DNA of 64,000 nucleotides, from assembly GCF_036885605.1 (NCBI RefSeq), contig NZ_CP142523.1:5642001-5706000 (forward strand), written 5' to 3'. Shown piece after piece: positions 51,602-60,965 of the stretch. Numbering within the stretch: position 1 is the stretch's first letter; each line of letters begins with the position of its first letter. Source of the stretch: Janthinobacterium sp. TB1-E2. Lineage in GTDB: Bacteria; Pseudomonadota; Gammaproteobacteria; Burkholderiales; Burkholderiaceae_D. The notes below the pieces were generated by a model. It saw only the letters and a list, made by a program, of their open reading frames with translations, was not told where the DNA came from and did not search any database. A program made the position numbers and the translations under genes.

Positions 51602-54600
51602 CTAATGCACTCCACCGCCCAACAACCGCCCCACCTCCGCCAGCAATTCCTCCTCCTGGAACGGCTTGCCGAAATACGCATTCACGCCCAGCTCGAACGC
51701 GTGCGCGCGGTGCTTGTCGGCGCTGCGCGAGGTGATCATGATGACGGGGATGGCGCGCGTCTTGTCGTCGCTGCGCACATTGCGCGTCAAATCGAAACCA
51801 TCCATGCGCGGCATTTCCACGTCGACCAGCAGCAGGGCCGGCATGGCGGCCGGTTCCAGCGCATGCAGCTGTTCCAGCGCATCGAGGCCATCCTTGGCCA
51901 GCAGCACCTGGTAGCCTTCGCGCTCGAACAGGCGCTGCATCACGCGGCGCACCGTCAGCGAATCGTCGACCACCATCACGCGCACGGCCGGCGTGGCCAG
52001 CGCGCTGGAAGCGGCATGCTGCTCGCTGCTGGCCAGCGCATACTGCGACAGCAGTTCCGGATGGTGTTCCAAGTGCTGCGCCAGCGCCACCGGGTTCAGG
52101 ATCAGCACGATATCGCCCGTGCCCAGCACCGTAGCGCCGGCGATGCCCGGCATGCGCGCCAGTTGCGGGCCCACGTGCTTGACCACGACTTCGCGGTTGC
52201 CCACCACGTCATCGACCTGCAGCGCCAGCCTGTCATTGCCATTCCTCAGCAACAGCACGGGCGCATAACGCTGCGTGGCCTGCGCCGCCGGCGTCTCGCC
52301 CAGCATGGCCGACAGGTGGTGCAGCGCCAGCGACTGTCCGTGCGACTCGATGCGCCCGGCCGCCCGCACCTGCTCCAGCTGTTCGCCTTTCAGGTGCAGC
52401 ACCTGCTCCACCAGCACCGATGGCAAGGCATACGTCTTGCCGTTCGCCGCCAGCAGCACCACTTGCGTGACGGCCAGGGTCAGCGGCAGGTGGATGGTGA
52501 AGCGCATGCCCAGGCCTGCCTGCGTCAGCGTTTCCACGCGCCCGCCCAGGGCCAGCGCTTCGGAGCGCACGATATCCATGCCAAAACCGCGCCCGGCCAG
52601 TTCCGTCAGGCTGTCGGCCGTGGAAAACCCGGGCGTGAAAATCAGTTCGGCCGCCTGCGCGTCGGTCAATGGCGCATCCGTCGCCACCAGGCCGGCGCCG
52701 TGCGCCTTGGCGCGGATGCGTTCCAGGTCCAGCCCCGCGCCATCGTCGGAAAAGGCGATCGCCACTTCATTGCCCTGCTGGCTGACCTGCACCAGCAGCT
52801 CGCCCGTCTCGCTCTTGCCCGCGGCCAGGCGCGCGTCGCGCGGCTCGACGCCATGCACGATGGCGTTGCGCAGCAAATGCTCGAAGGGCGCGGCCATGCG
52901 TTCGAGCACGCTGCGGTCGATTTCCACGCCGCCGCCACGGATGTCGAGGTTGACGCGCTTGTCGACTTCCTTGGCGCTTTGCCGCGCCACGCGGAACAGG
53001 CGTTCGGCGATGCTGGCAAACGGCACCATCCGTATCTGCATCAGGTCGCGCTGCAGCTCGCGCGTCAGGCGAGCCTGCAGCACCAGGTCGTCCGTCACCG
53101 CATCGACGCTGTGGCTGAGATTTTCATGGAACGACGCCACGTCGTTGACGCTTTCGGCCATCATGCGCGTGAGTTCCTGCAGGCGCGTAAAGCGGTCGAA
53201 TTCGAGCGGGTCGAATTCGCGCTCGCTGCCGACGGCCATGCGCGAGGCGATCTGCGATTCGGCCTGCATTTCCACTTCGCGCAGCTGACGCCGCAAGCGC
53301 GCCAGGTTATCGGAAAACTCGGACAGCGAAGCGCCGAGCACGCCCACTTCATTTTCCATTTTGGAGCGCGTGATCGACACTTCGCCGGCCTGGTTCACCA
53401 GGCGGTCGAGGATATCGGCGCGCACGCGCACCAGCGCCGCCTTCGGTTCGGCGGGCGGCGTGTCTTCCATGCCCGGCAAAGGCAGCAACGGTTGCTGCAG
53501 CTGCTCGAACAGGTGCAGCGCATGGTCGTAATGGGCCAGCAATTCCTCGAAGGCCTGCGGCGTGGCGGTGCCCGCGTGCAGCATGTTTTCGATATGCGTC
53601 TCAATTTCATGCGCATGCTGGCCCAGGCGCATGGCGCCGGCCATGCGCGCGCTGCCCTTGACCGTATGCAGGGTACGCAGCAGCATCTGCGCCTGGCCGC
53701 TGTCGTGCGGCTGCTGCTGCCAGCTGCGCAGCGCCTCGCCGATCTGCGGCAGCAGGTCGGCGCCCTCCTCCAGGAAGACGGACAATAAATCGAGGTCGAG
53801 TTCATCGCTGATGCCGGCGCTGGCCGCCAGCAGCGCGGCCGCATCGGCCGGCATGATGGCGGGCGCCGGCGCTTCCGGCGCCGCATGCTCCAATGGCGGC
53901 GCGTGCTCGAAACCGGCGTCGAACAGGTCGTCGCTGGCGCCGCTGTCCTGCGCCGGCGACGGTGCCGGCACATCGGCAGCCTCCGGCTGCAGCGCGTCGG
54001 CGACGATGCTCGCATACGTCGCTTCGAACAGGGTCTCGAGCTGGGGCAGCGGGACTTCGGCCAGCGGATCGCCAGGCTGCGCCGGCGCGCCGACGATGCT
54101 GGCGTAAGCTTCCGCGAACAGGGCGTCGAGCCGGTCTTCCTTGCTCTCGCCGGGCGGCGCCGTCAAGGCACGCCACAGGGTGTTGAGCGCTTCGATCATG
54201 TCCGGCTGCGTTGGCGCCAGGTCGCCCAGCGCGAATGCCTGCAGCATTTGCCCGATGCGCTGCGTGGCCTGTTCCAGCACGTCGTGCTGCTCCGCGCGCA
54301 GGCCGGCCAGCGGCGGCACCACCGTTTCGATGACCGTTTCCAGCGCGTGCGCCAGGTCGCGCAAGGACTGGAAGCCGACCGTGCCGGACGTCCCCGCCAG
54401 GGTATGCACGGCTTGCAGCGCCTCGGCGCTGACGGCGCGCTGTTCATGGCGCCATTCGCCGAAGTCGCGCGTGAGCACGCGCAGCAGTTCATCCGTCTCG
54501 GCCAGGTAGATGTTGTACAAGGGAAGGCTGATGCGCAGTTCGCCCACGTGCTTGAGGTGATCGTCAGGCGCTTCGTGGAGCGTGGGCGCCGTGGCCAAGG

Positions 54601-56887
54601 GAAGTCCGATCACATTGCCATTGCTGGCCACGGGCGCGGCCGATGCCGGGCGAGGCTTGCGCAGTTCGAACGGGCCGCCTTCGCGCACGCGCTCGGCCGC
54701 CAGCAGCAGCATGCCGGCCTCGCGCTCGCGCCCCGCGCCGCCTTCCAGTTCGGCCACCCATTCGCTGAGCTGGTACCAGCCGTAATTGAGCAAGGTAAAC
54801 AAGTCGTCACTGACGGGGCGCGCCTCGGCAAGCCAGGTATTCATGACGCGTTCGATGGCGCCAGCCGCTTCGGCAAACTGCGCCAGGCCGATCATGCGGC
54901 TGCTGCCTTTCAGGGTATGGAACGAGCGGCGCAGCATGGCCAGGTGGTCGCCGCTGGCGGCCTGCTCGCGCGGCAAAGCCAGGGTGGTGTCGATGAAGGC
55001 CAGCACTTCGCGCGCTTCGGCGATGAAGATGTCGAGCATCTCCGCGTCGACATCGGTCACCGCCGGCACAGCATCCATGCCGGCGGGCGCAGCGGGCGCC
55101 AGTGCCTGGTCGAGCAAGGGCACGGGGCCGGCGGCGGCGACTTTTTCAAATGGCAAGGCGCGGAAGGTGCCGGCGGCCGCATCGAAATGGAAACGCCCGC
55201 TGGCCGCCTGCGCGTTGCGGCCCAGCATATCGGCAAAAAAGCCCAGCGCGCTGACATTTTGCGCGATCTCGTCGAGCGCCTCGGCGCGCGCCTCCGCATT
55301 GGCATCCGCCTTGGCGTCGGCACCGGCCAGCTGCCGCACGGCCGCATCGACCTGCAGCACGGCGGCGCGCGCATCTTCCTGTTCCAGCCCGGCCAACTGC
55401 TGCTGCAACTGCTCCAGCACGGGCGCGACGCCATTGAGGGCTCCCGTCCCCGCACCCGCTGCATCCGCGTAATATGCGTTGAGCACCTTTTCCACCTGGC
55501 GCAAGCCCGTCTTCATTTCCTCGGCCAGCGCGGCCACCGTCTGGCCCTGTTCGATCTGACGCGACAGCTCGCCCGCCGTGACAGGCGGCGGCGCTTCGCC
55601 AGCCAGCAGCGCCTGCAGGCGCGCGGCGATGGTTTCCGCGTTGCCCGCGAAATCGTCGGGCAGGCGGCGCAGCTGCTCCAGGCCCGTGTCGGCAAACAGC
55701 AGCGCCATGCCGATTTCATTTTCCAGGGCCGCGCTGCGCCCGCTGGCCACGGCTTGCCGCGCCACGGCCGCGCATTCGCGCAGCAGGCTGGCCAGGGCCG
55801 GCTGCTTCAGCGTATCCACATATACGGCCACCTGTTGCAGCGACGCGTCGAAATCCGTGGCCAGGGCTGGATCGAGGTCGGCTTGCGCCAGCCGGCTCCA
55901 GCTGGCGCGCGCCTGCGCCAGGGCCGCGCGGGCGCCTTGCAAGGTGTCCTGGTCGACCTGGCCGTAGCGCCGCGTTTCCACGTCGACGGGCAGCATGCCT
56001 TCCAGGGCGAAAGCGGCGCGCAACTGGCGGGCTTCTGGCGTCGGCTCGCGTGCGGCGGCGATGAAGAACAGGGCGTCGCGCAGCATCGCTTCGGGCAGGC
56101 TGGCCGTCCCCTGTGCCAGGCGGCGCAATTGCAGGTTAATCAGGCCGAACAGCTGCTTGACGTTGAGCGTGCCCATGCCTTCGCCGCTGGCCGCCAGTCC
56201 CGCAAACGCCTGCATGGCGAACCAGAAGGTGCGCGCGGGAGCGTCCTGCTGCGCGTCGGCCACCAGGGTCAAGGTGGCGTGCAAGTCGCCCGCATGCTGG
56301 CGCCGCGCCGCGTCATCCTGCGCCTTCAGGAAGGGCAGCAAAGATTTTTCAAAGCGCCCGCGCCAGGCCGGGTAATCGGGCACCGGGGGTGCTTCCGCCA
56401 GCGCGATGGCGTGCCCTTCCAGCGTCGACGCCGGAGGGAAAAACAGGTCGGCCGGGTGGATGCGCTCGGCGCCCAGCATGGTTTGCAGGTCGCGGTAATA
56501 GGGGAACAAGCGCGCCGGCTGCGGCGGCGTGCCGGCCACCAGGTCTTCCAGGTATTCGCTCAAAGCTTGATACAGTTCGGCGACGACTTGCGCATGGTCC
56601 AGCGTGTATTCGAGGCTGCCGTCGCGAAAGCGCGCCAGTGCCTGTTCCGCAGCGTCCGTCAGCAGGCTGGCGCCGGCCACGTCCACCATCACCAGCGCGC
56701 CATGCGCCTGGTGCAAGTGCGAGCGCGCATGCTGCAGCGCCGTGGCGCGTTCCTCGCGCTCGCGGCCACCCGCTTCGAACAGGGCTGTTTTCGAGCGGCC
56801 CAGCGCTTCGCGGATTTCCACCATCACCCACGACAAAGGCTCGCTGTCGAACGGCTTGGACTGCTGTGGACTATCTGGTGTGCTCAT
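51602..56887 (-). CDS. ChpA-like hybrid chemotaxis kinase of type IV pili (CheA with multiple Hpt and REC)
   Basis: The 1761-residue protein is a giant CheA. A degenerate Hpt lies near residues 20-130, then three Hpt domains around H656 (HTLKGSSRMIGL), H827 (HTLAGTSGTVGF) and H1072 (HTVKGSARMAGAM). The dimerisation and kinase domains follow (HLLRNAIVHGVEPRDARL near 1340), then a CheW-like domain at about 1480-1610 and a C-terminal receiver with its aspartate in VDVEMPRMDG (near 1689). This is the layout of ChpA/PilL. It should relay PilJ signals to PilG and PilH. Some of the Hpt sites may not be phosphorylated, as in other ChpA proteins. Confidence 0.93.
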   Translation of the reverse strand: MSTPDSPQQSKPFDSEPLSWVMVEIREALGRSKTALFEAGGREREERATALQHARSHLHQAHGALVMVDVAGASLLTDAAEQALARFRDGSLEYTLDHAQVVAELYQALSEYLEDLVAGTPPQPARLFPYYRDLQTMLGAERIHPADLFFPPASTLEGHAIALAEAPPVPDYPAWRGRFEKSLLPFLKAQDDAARRQHAGDLHATLTLVADAQQDAPARTFWFAMQAFAGLAASGEGMGTLNVKQLFGLINLQLRRLAQGTASLPEAMLRDALFFIAAAREPTPEARQLRAAFALEGMLPVDVETRRYGQVDQDTLQGARAALAQARASWSRLAQADLDPALATDFDASLQQVAVYVDTLKQPALASLLRECAAVARQAVASGRSAALENEIGMALLFADTGLEQLRRLPDDFAGNAETIAARLQALLAGEAPPPVTAGELSRQIEQGQTVAALAEEMKTGLRQVEKVLNAYYADAAGAGTGALNGVAPVLEQLQQQLAGLEQEDARAAVLQVDAAVRQLAGADAKADANAEARAEALDEIAQNVSALGFFADMLGRNAQAASGRFHFDAAAGTFRALPFEKVAAAGPVPLLDQALAPAAPAGMDAVPAVTDVDAEMLDIFIAEAREVLAFIDTTLALPREQAASGDHLAMLRRSFHTLKGSSRMIGLAQFAEAAGAIERVMNTWLAEARPVSDDLFTLLNYGWYQLSEWVAELEGGAGREREAGMLLLAAERVREGGPFELRKPRPASAAPVASNGNVIGLPLATAPTLHEAPDDHLKHVGELRISLPLYNIYLAETDELLRVLTRDFGEWRHEQRAVSAEALQAVHTLAGTSGTVGFQSLRDLAHALETVIETVVPPLAGLRAEQHDVLEQATQRIGQMLQAFALGDLAPTQPDMIEALNTLWRALTAPPGESKEDRLDALFAEAYASIVGAPAQPGDPLAEVPLPQLETLFEATYASIVADALQPEAADVPAPSPAQDSGASDDLFDAGFEHAPPLEHAAPEAPAPAIMPADAAALLAASAGISDELDLDLLSVFLEEGADLLPQIGEALRSWQQQPHDSGQAQMLLRTLHTVKGSARMAGAMRLGQHAHEIETHIENMLHAGTATPQAFEELLAHYDHALHLFEQLQQPLLPLPGMEDTPPAEPKAALVRVRADILDRLVNQAGEVSITRSKMENEVGVLGASLSEFSDNLARLRRQLREVEMQAESQIASRMAVGSEREFDPLEFDRFTRLQELTRMMAESVNDVASFHENLSHSVDAVTDDLVLQARLTRELQRDLMQIRMVPFASIAERLFRVARQSAKEVDKRVNLDIRGGGVEIDRSVLERMAAPFEHLLRNAIVHGVEPRDARLAAGKSETGELLVQVSQQGNEVAIAFSDDGAGLDLERIRAKAHGAGLVATDAPLTDAQAAELIFTPGFSTADSLTELAGRGFGMDIVRSEALALGGRVETLTQAGLGMRFTIHLPLTLAVTQVVLLAANGKTYALPSVLVEQVLHLKGEQLEQVRAAGRIESHGQSLALHHLSAMLGETPAAQATQRYAPVLLLRNGNDRLALQVDDVVGNREVVVKHVGPQLARMPGIAGATVLGTGDIVLILNPVALAQHLEHHPELLSQYALASSEQHAASSALATPAVRVMVVDDSLTVRRVMQRLFEREGYQVLLAKDGLDALEQLHALEPAAMPALLLVDVEMPRMDGFDLTRNVRSDDKTRAIPVIMITSRSADKHRAHAFELGVNAYFGKPFQEEELLAEVGRLLGGGVH

Positions 56888-56928
56888 GCATGCCTCGGTA
56901 AAGAATTCGCCCTGGACTGGCGCGGCGT

Positions 56929-59166
56929 TCAGGCGGCGACGCGGAAGCGCGACACCGAGTTTTTCAGTTCCTGCGCCAGCATCGACAACTTGTGGATCGA
57001 CTGCGCCGTTTGCTGCGTGCCGTCCTGGGTCTGCTCCGTCACGCTCAGGATATGCTGGATATTCAAGGCCACGCCGCTGGCCGAACCGGCCTGCGTGCCC
57101 GTGGCGAACGAAATGCCCTGGATCAGTTCCGCCAGGTGTTTCGACACCTGGCTGATGTCGTTCAAGGCCGCGCCGGCCGCGTCGGACAGGCGCGCGCCCT
57201 CGACCACGCCCTGCGTGGACGTTTCCATGGCCCGCGTCGCATCCTGGGTATCGGCCTGGATGGTGCGCACCAGCGCGCCGATCTGCTTGGCGGCGGCTGC
57301 CGAGCGTTCTGCCAGGCGCTGCACTTCCTCGGCCACGACGGAAAAGCCGCGCCCCGCCTCGCCCGCCGATGCGGCCTGGATGGCGGCGTTCAGCGCCAGC
57401 ACGTTGGTCTGCTCGGTGATGTCGGAAATGAGTTCGGTGATTTCGCCGATCTCCTGCGACGATTCGCCCAGGCGTTTGATGCGCTTGGACGTATCCTGTA
57501 TCTGCTCGCGGATTTCATGCATGCCCTTGATGGCGTTTTCCACGGCCGTCGAACCCTGCTGCGCCGCCGCCACCGACTGGCGCGCCACGTCGGCCGAGAC
57601 GCTGGCCGACTTCGACACGTCGGTAATCGCATTGGCCATCTTGACGACGGTGGCGCTGACGCCCTGGATTTCGCGCGACTGCTGCTGCGACGCGATCAGC
57701 AGCTTGCTCGAGATGCTTTGCGCCTGCGTCGAGGCGCGGTTGACCTGTTCCGCTGTCGCCGTCACCCGCCCCACCAGGCCGCGCAATTCCTCGACCGTGT
57801 AGTTGACGGAATCGGCGATGGCGCCCGTGATGTCTTCCGACACGGTGGCCTGCACCGTCAGGTCGCCGTCGGCGACCTTCTGCAATTCGTTCATCAGGCG
57901 CAGGATGGCCGCCTGGTTCTGCTCATTCCTGGCCTTCGCCACTTCCTCTTTTTCCTGCGACTGCAGGCGCCGGATTTCCGCTTCCTGGCGCCGCCGCTCG
58001 GCGTCGCGCGTGCGGTTGACGGAGTCCTGCAGCAGCACCCTGCCGATGCCGGCCGCCGCGATCAGGGTCAGCAACACGCCGCCAACCATCATCCAGAAGG
58101 CGATGCCCAGGGTTTCCTGGTTCGCGTGGTACATCTGCTGCAGCAGGGTCAAACGCTGGCGCAGGTCTTCGTTCTCGTTGAAGATCAGCTGTTCGGCGCT
58201 TTTCGCCGAACTGAATTTATCCAGGCGGTCGAGTATCGAGGAGACCAGCTTCTGGTACGTGTCGAAACTGGCTTTCAGCGCCACCATCCGGTCGCGCAGT
58301 TCGGCGTCGCGCGTGGGCGCCAGCTGCAGCGACACGCTGCCATTGAGCAGGCCTTCGACGGCGGTGCGGAAATACGTCGTGTCGCGCCCCAGCGAAAACG
58401 CCGTTTCCGAGCTGATGCTGCCCGACGAGAGGAACTCGCTGGCGCTGCGGCTCATGCGCTGGCTCAGCATCATCAGGCGGCCGATGACGGCCAGGTCGCG
58501 CGCATTGCCGCCGCGCTGCACCTTCAGGGCCGCGATTTCCTCGGTCTGCGCCAGCAGCGCCGGCGACAGCGCGTTCAATTGCTGCAAGGTCTTGTCGAAT
58601 TCGCCCAGCTCCGGCTTCAGGCGCAAGATGGTGCTGGCCGCGCGGTCGCTGCTGGCCCATTTTTTACGTGCGTCGGCCACCGCCGCCAGCAGGGCGGCAC
58701 GCGACTCGCCGATATCGCGGCCGTGATACGTTCCGCCGCGCAGCATCAGGCGGAAATCCTGGTTCAGTTCATTGCGGCTTTCCTCGAGCTGGCGGAACGC
58801 TTCCGGATTGCCCTGCACGGCGTTCGGCGCGGCCTTGCCGATGCGCTGCGAATGCATCAGCGCATCGCTGGCCAGCTGCGTCTGCGCCGAGGCGATATTG
58901 CCGCTGCGTGTATTGAGACCGACGAACAGCAGGCTGGCGGCCAGGCTCAGGGCCATCACCGTCGACAGGATGCTCAATTGTTTTTGCAGCGGGAAATGGC
59001 CGATCAGCGGCAGCCGCAAGTCGCTGACCGGCGCGCTGGCCAGCGACTTGCGCCGTCCCAGCGCATCGCGCAGGCGCAGCGGCAGGTCGGCCGCCGACGC
59101 CGGCTCGCCGGGCGCGTGCTCCGCTTCGGGCATGCCAGCGGCCAGGATGGGAGAATTGGCGCCCAT
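56929..59166 (-). CDS. pilJ: Methyl-accepting chemotaxis protein PilJ
   Basis: The start at 59166 (MGANSPILAAGMPEAEH) overlaps the pilI stop as ATGA; the longer frame lies in pilI. The 745-residue receptor has membrane segments near 65-85 (LSILSTVMALSLAASLLFVG) and 365-385, an intervening PilJ periplasmic domain with two methionine-rich helical repeats, a HAMP region and a methyl-accepting domain (NVLALNAAIQAASAGEAGRG, EEVQRLAERSAAAAKQIGAL). It senses pilus-related signals. The N-terminal 60 residues before the first span are cytoplasmic. Confidence 0.94.
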   Translation of the reverse strand: MGANSPILAAGMPEAEHAPGEPASAADLPLRLRDALGRRKSLASAPVSDLRLPLIGHFPLQKQLSILSTVMALSLAASLLFVGLNTRSGNIASAQTQLASDALMHSQRIGKAAPNAVQGNPEAFRQLEESRNELNQDFRLMLRGGTYHGRDIGESRAALLAAVADARKKWASSDRAASTILRLKPELGEFDKTLQQLNALSPALLAQTEEIAALKVQRGGNARDLAVIGRLMMLSQRMSRSASEFLSSGSISSETAFSLGRDTTYFRTAVEGLLNGSVSLQLAPTRDAELRDRMVALKASFDTYQKLVSSILDRLDKFSSAKSAEQLIFNENEDLRQRLTLLQQMYHANQETLGIAFWMMVGGVLLTLIAAAGIGRVLLQDSVNRTRDAERRRQEAEIRRLQSQEKEEVAKARNEQNQAAILRLMNELQKVADGDLTVQATVSEDITGAIADSVNYTVEELRGLVGRVTATAEQVNRASTQAQSISSKLLIASQQQSREIQGVSATVVKMANAITDVSKSASVSADVARQSVAAAQQGSTAVENAIKGMHEIREQIQDTSKRIKRLGESSQEIGEITELISDITEQTNVLALNAAIQAASAGEAGRGFSVVAEEVQRLAERSAAAAKQIGALVRTIQADTQDATRAMETSTQGVVEGARLSDAAGAALNDISQVSKHLAELIQGISFATGTQAGSASGVALNIQHILSVTEQTQDGTQQTAQSIHKLSMLAQELKNSVSRFRVAA

Positions 59167-59807
59167 CAGCCAATATCCTTGTGGACGGCAAGGCCGCCAA
59201 AGCCGGCATCGAGGAAGCGTTCCGATTGCGCCAGCTGCGCCAGGTCCAGGCGCAGCCACTGCTGCCCCTCGCTGTCGCGCAGCGCCTGCGCGGCCCACGA
59301 TGGGAGCACACCGTGCGCCGCATCCTGAACGGGCACCGATTGCATCGCGCGCAGCTGGCGCAAGCCCAGTACGCGCTCGACCAGCAGTGCGCAATTGAGG
59401 CCCAGACGCGGAGAAAACGTGATGATGCGGCAGTGATTGCCGGGCGTGCAAGCCGGTTCGCCCATGTAGCGGGCCAGGTCGACGACCCCCGTCAGGCGTC
59501 CGCGCATGGCCGCCAGGCCCAGGTACCAGTCCTGCGCCAGCGGCACGCCCTGGATCTGCACGCCGGCGGCAATGACGATTTCACCGAGCTGCGTCAGGTC
59601 GAGCAGGCACGGGCGGCCACCGAGCATCACGCCCAGTTCCTTGCGCGCCGCCAGCGCGCCGCTGCGCGCGGCCTGTATCCGCTCGATCAATTGCAGCTGA
59701 TACTGGCGCAAGCGCCCCTGCCGCGCGCCCGTCTCGAAAGATGGCATGGCGGCAGCGGCGGGCGGAAAGGCCGCTGTAGGCACGCCGTGACCTGGCATCG
59801 TGTGCAT
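59166..59807 (-). CDS. pilI: CheW-like coupling protein PilI
   Basis: The 213-residue protein has a CheW domain at about residues 55-200: KELGVMLGGRPCLLDLTQLG, then LGLAAMRGRLTGVVDLARY and LGLNCALLVERVLGLRQL. It links PilJ to the ChpA kinase. The N-terminal 35 residues are variable. It is two bases after pilH and overlaps pilJ, so the cluster is transcribed as one unit. Confidence 0.92.
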   Translation of the reverse strand: MHTMPGHGVPTAAFPPAAAAMPSFETGARQGRLRQYQLQLIERIQAARSGALAARKELGVMLGGRPCLLDLTQLGEIVIAAGVQIQGVPLAQDWYLGLAAMRGRLTGVVDLARYMGEPACTPGNHCRIITFSPRLGLNCALLVERVLGLRQLRAMQSVPVQDAAHGVLPSWAAQALRDSEGQQWLRLDLAQLAQSERFLDAGFGGLAVHKDIG

Positions 59808-59809
59808 GC

Positions 59810-60175
59810 TCAGGAAAGCGCGGCGATCTTGGCCAGCAGCTCGGCTTCCACCACCGGCTTGACCAGGTAATCGCGCGCGCCCTGGCGCAAGCCCCAGATG
59901 CGGTCCGTTTCCTGGCTCTTGCTCGAGCAGATAATCACCGGCACGTCCTGCAGTTCCGGATCGCGGGCAATGGCGCGCGTGATCTGGAAGCCATTCGCAC
60001 CGGGCATCACCACGTCCATCAGGATCAGGTCGGGCCTGGCCTGCTTCAGCTGCGCCAGCGCGTCGGCGCCGTCCTGCGCCGTGAGGACGGCATAACCGGC
60101 ACGCACCAGCATCTCGCTCAGGTAGTAGCGTTCTGTCGGCGAGTCATCGACGATCAGAATTGTGTGTATGGCCAT
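59810..60175 (-). CDS. pilH: Response regulator PilH
   Basis: The 121-residue single receiver has the phosphoacceptor D54 (LILMDVVMPGANG), acidic pair in ILIVDDSPTER and a conserved K in VKPVVEAELL. The start at 60175 is preferred over an upstream ATG that adds 14 unlikely residues. PilH in Pseudomonas antagonises or limits pilus retraction signals. It is the second gene of the cluster; assignment to PilH instead of PilG rests on order. Confidence 0.88.
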   Translation of the reverse strand: MAIHTILIVDDSPTERYYLSEMLVRAGYAVLTAQDGADALAQLKQARPDLILMDVVMPGANGFQITRAIARDPELQDVPVIICSSKSQETDRIWGLRQGARDYLVKPVVEAELLAKIAALS

Positions 60176-60209
60176 CTGCTTCCTTGCTGCGTTGTCAATC
60201 AATAAATCA

Positions 60210-60632
60210 CTACTCAAAATGCCCGGCCAGGTGCAGCCGCACGGCCTCCAGCAGCGCCTCGCGCGCCAGCGGCTTGACCAGGCAGGCGCTGGCGCCTGCC
60301 ATGGCGCCGCGCGCGCGGTCGAACAAACCTTCCTTCGACGACAGCATCAGCACCGGCGTGGCGTGATACGCGGCGCTGGCCTTGATCAGCGCGCAGGTGC
60401 GGTAGCCGTCCAGGCGCGGCATCACGATGTCGCACACGATCAGCGCCGGCTGGCAGTCGGCGATCTTGGCCAGGGCCTCGAAGCCGTTTTCCGCCACCAC
60501 CACGCGATAGCCGGCCTCGCCGAGTATCTTCGCGGCCGCGCTGCGTATCGTCGCGCTGTCGTCGATGACGAGTATCGTGACGCTCACGCACACGGCATCG
60601 GACGGCGTCTCGGGCAAAAAAGGACGCGTCAT
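60210..60632 (-). CDS. pilG: Response regulator PilG
   Basis: The start at 60632 (MTRPFLPETPSDAVC) is likely; a GTG a few codons later (VCVSVTILVIDDS) is also possible. The receiver has D68 (LIVCDIVMPRLDG), the acidic pair in LVIDDSATIR and VKPLAREALLEAV. It leads the chemosensory operon pilG-pilH-pilI-pilJ-chpA. PilG promotes pilus extension in the known systems. No output domain follows, as expected. Confidence 0.88.
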   Translation of the reverse strand: MTRPFLPETPSDAVCVSVTILVIDDSATIRSAAAKILGEAGYRVVVAENGFEALAKIADCQPALIVCDIVMPRLDGYRTCALIKASAAYHATPVLMLSSKEGLFDRARGAMAGASACLVKPLAREALLEAVRLHLAGHFE

Positions 60633-60716
60633 GTGATTATTCGACAATTTTTCATACCATAGCACAGGCAGCCGCGATACCTGTGTGCGGCAGCGGCATC
60701 CCGTGGGCCTGATTGA

Positions 60717-60908
60717 TTACAGCGCGACCATCTCGAAATCGTCCTTGCGCGCGCCGCATTCAGGGCAGGTCCAGTTCATCGGAACATCGGCCCAACGCGT
60801 GCCGGGAGCGATGTCTTCGTCAGGCAAGCCGGCCGCTTCATCATAAACCCAGCCGCAAATAAGACACATCCACGTTTGGAATTGCTGCGTTGTTTCGTTG
60901 CTACTCAC
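60717..60908 (-). CDS. Rubredoxin
   Basis: The 63-residue protein has the iron-binding pattern C15-x2-C18 (CLICGWVYDE) and C48-x2-C51 (CPECGARKDDFEMV), plus the conserved GTRWADVP segment. It is a small electron carrier. The GTG at 60908 is chosen because AGGGTGG precedes it; the TTG at 60929 would add seven residues. It is divergent from the ThiD-like gene. The partner reductase or hydroxylase is elsewhere. Confidence 0.93.
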   Translation of the reverse strand: MSSNETTQQFQTWMCLICGWVYDEAAGLPDEDIAPGTRWADVPMNWTCPECGARKDDFEMVAL

Positions 60909-60965
60909 GTTCTGCCACCCTTCAATCAAGTAAAATGCTGAATTAGGTATCTTAATCTACCCGCC

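Noticed and set aside
53885..57802. 1305-residue plus-strand frame over chpA and pilJ
   Set aside because: It is the antisense shadow of two well-defined minus-strand genes.
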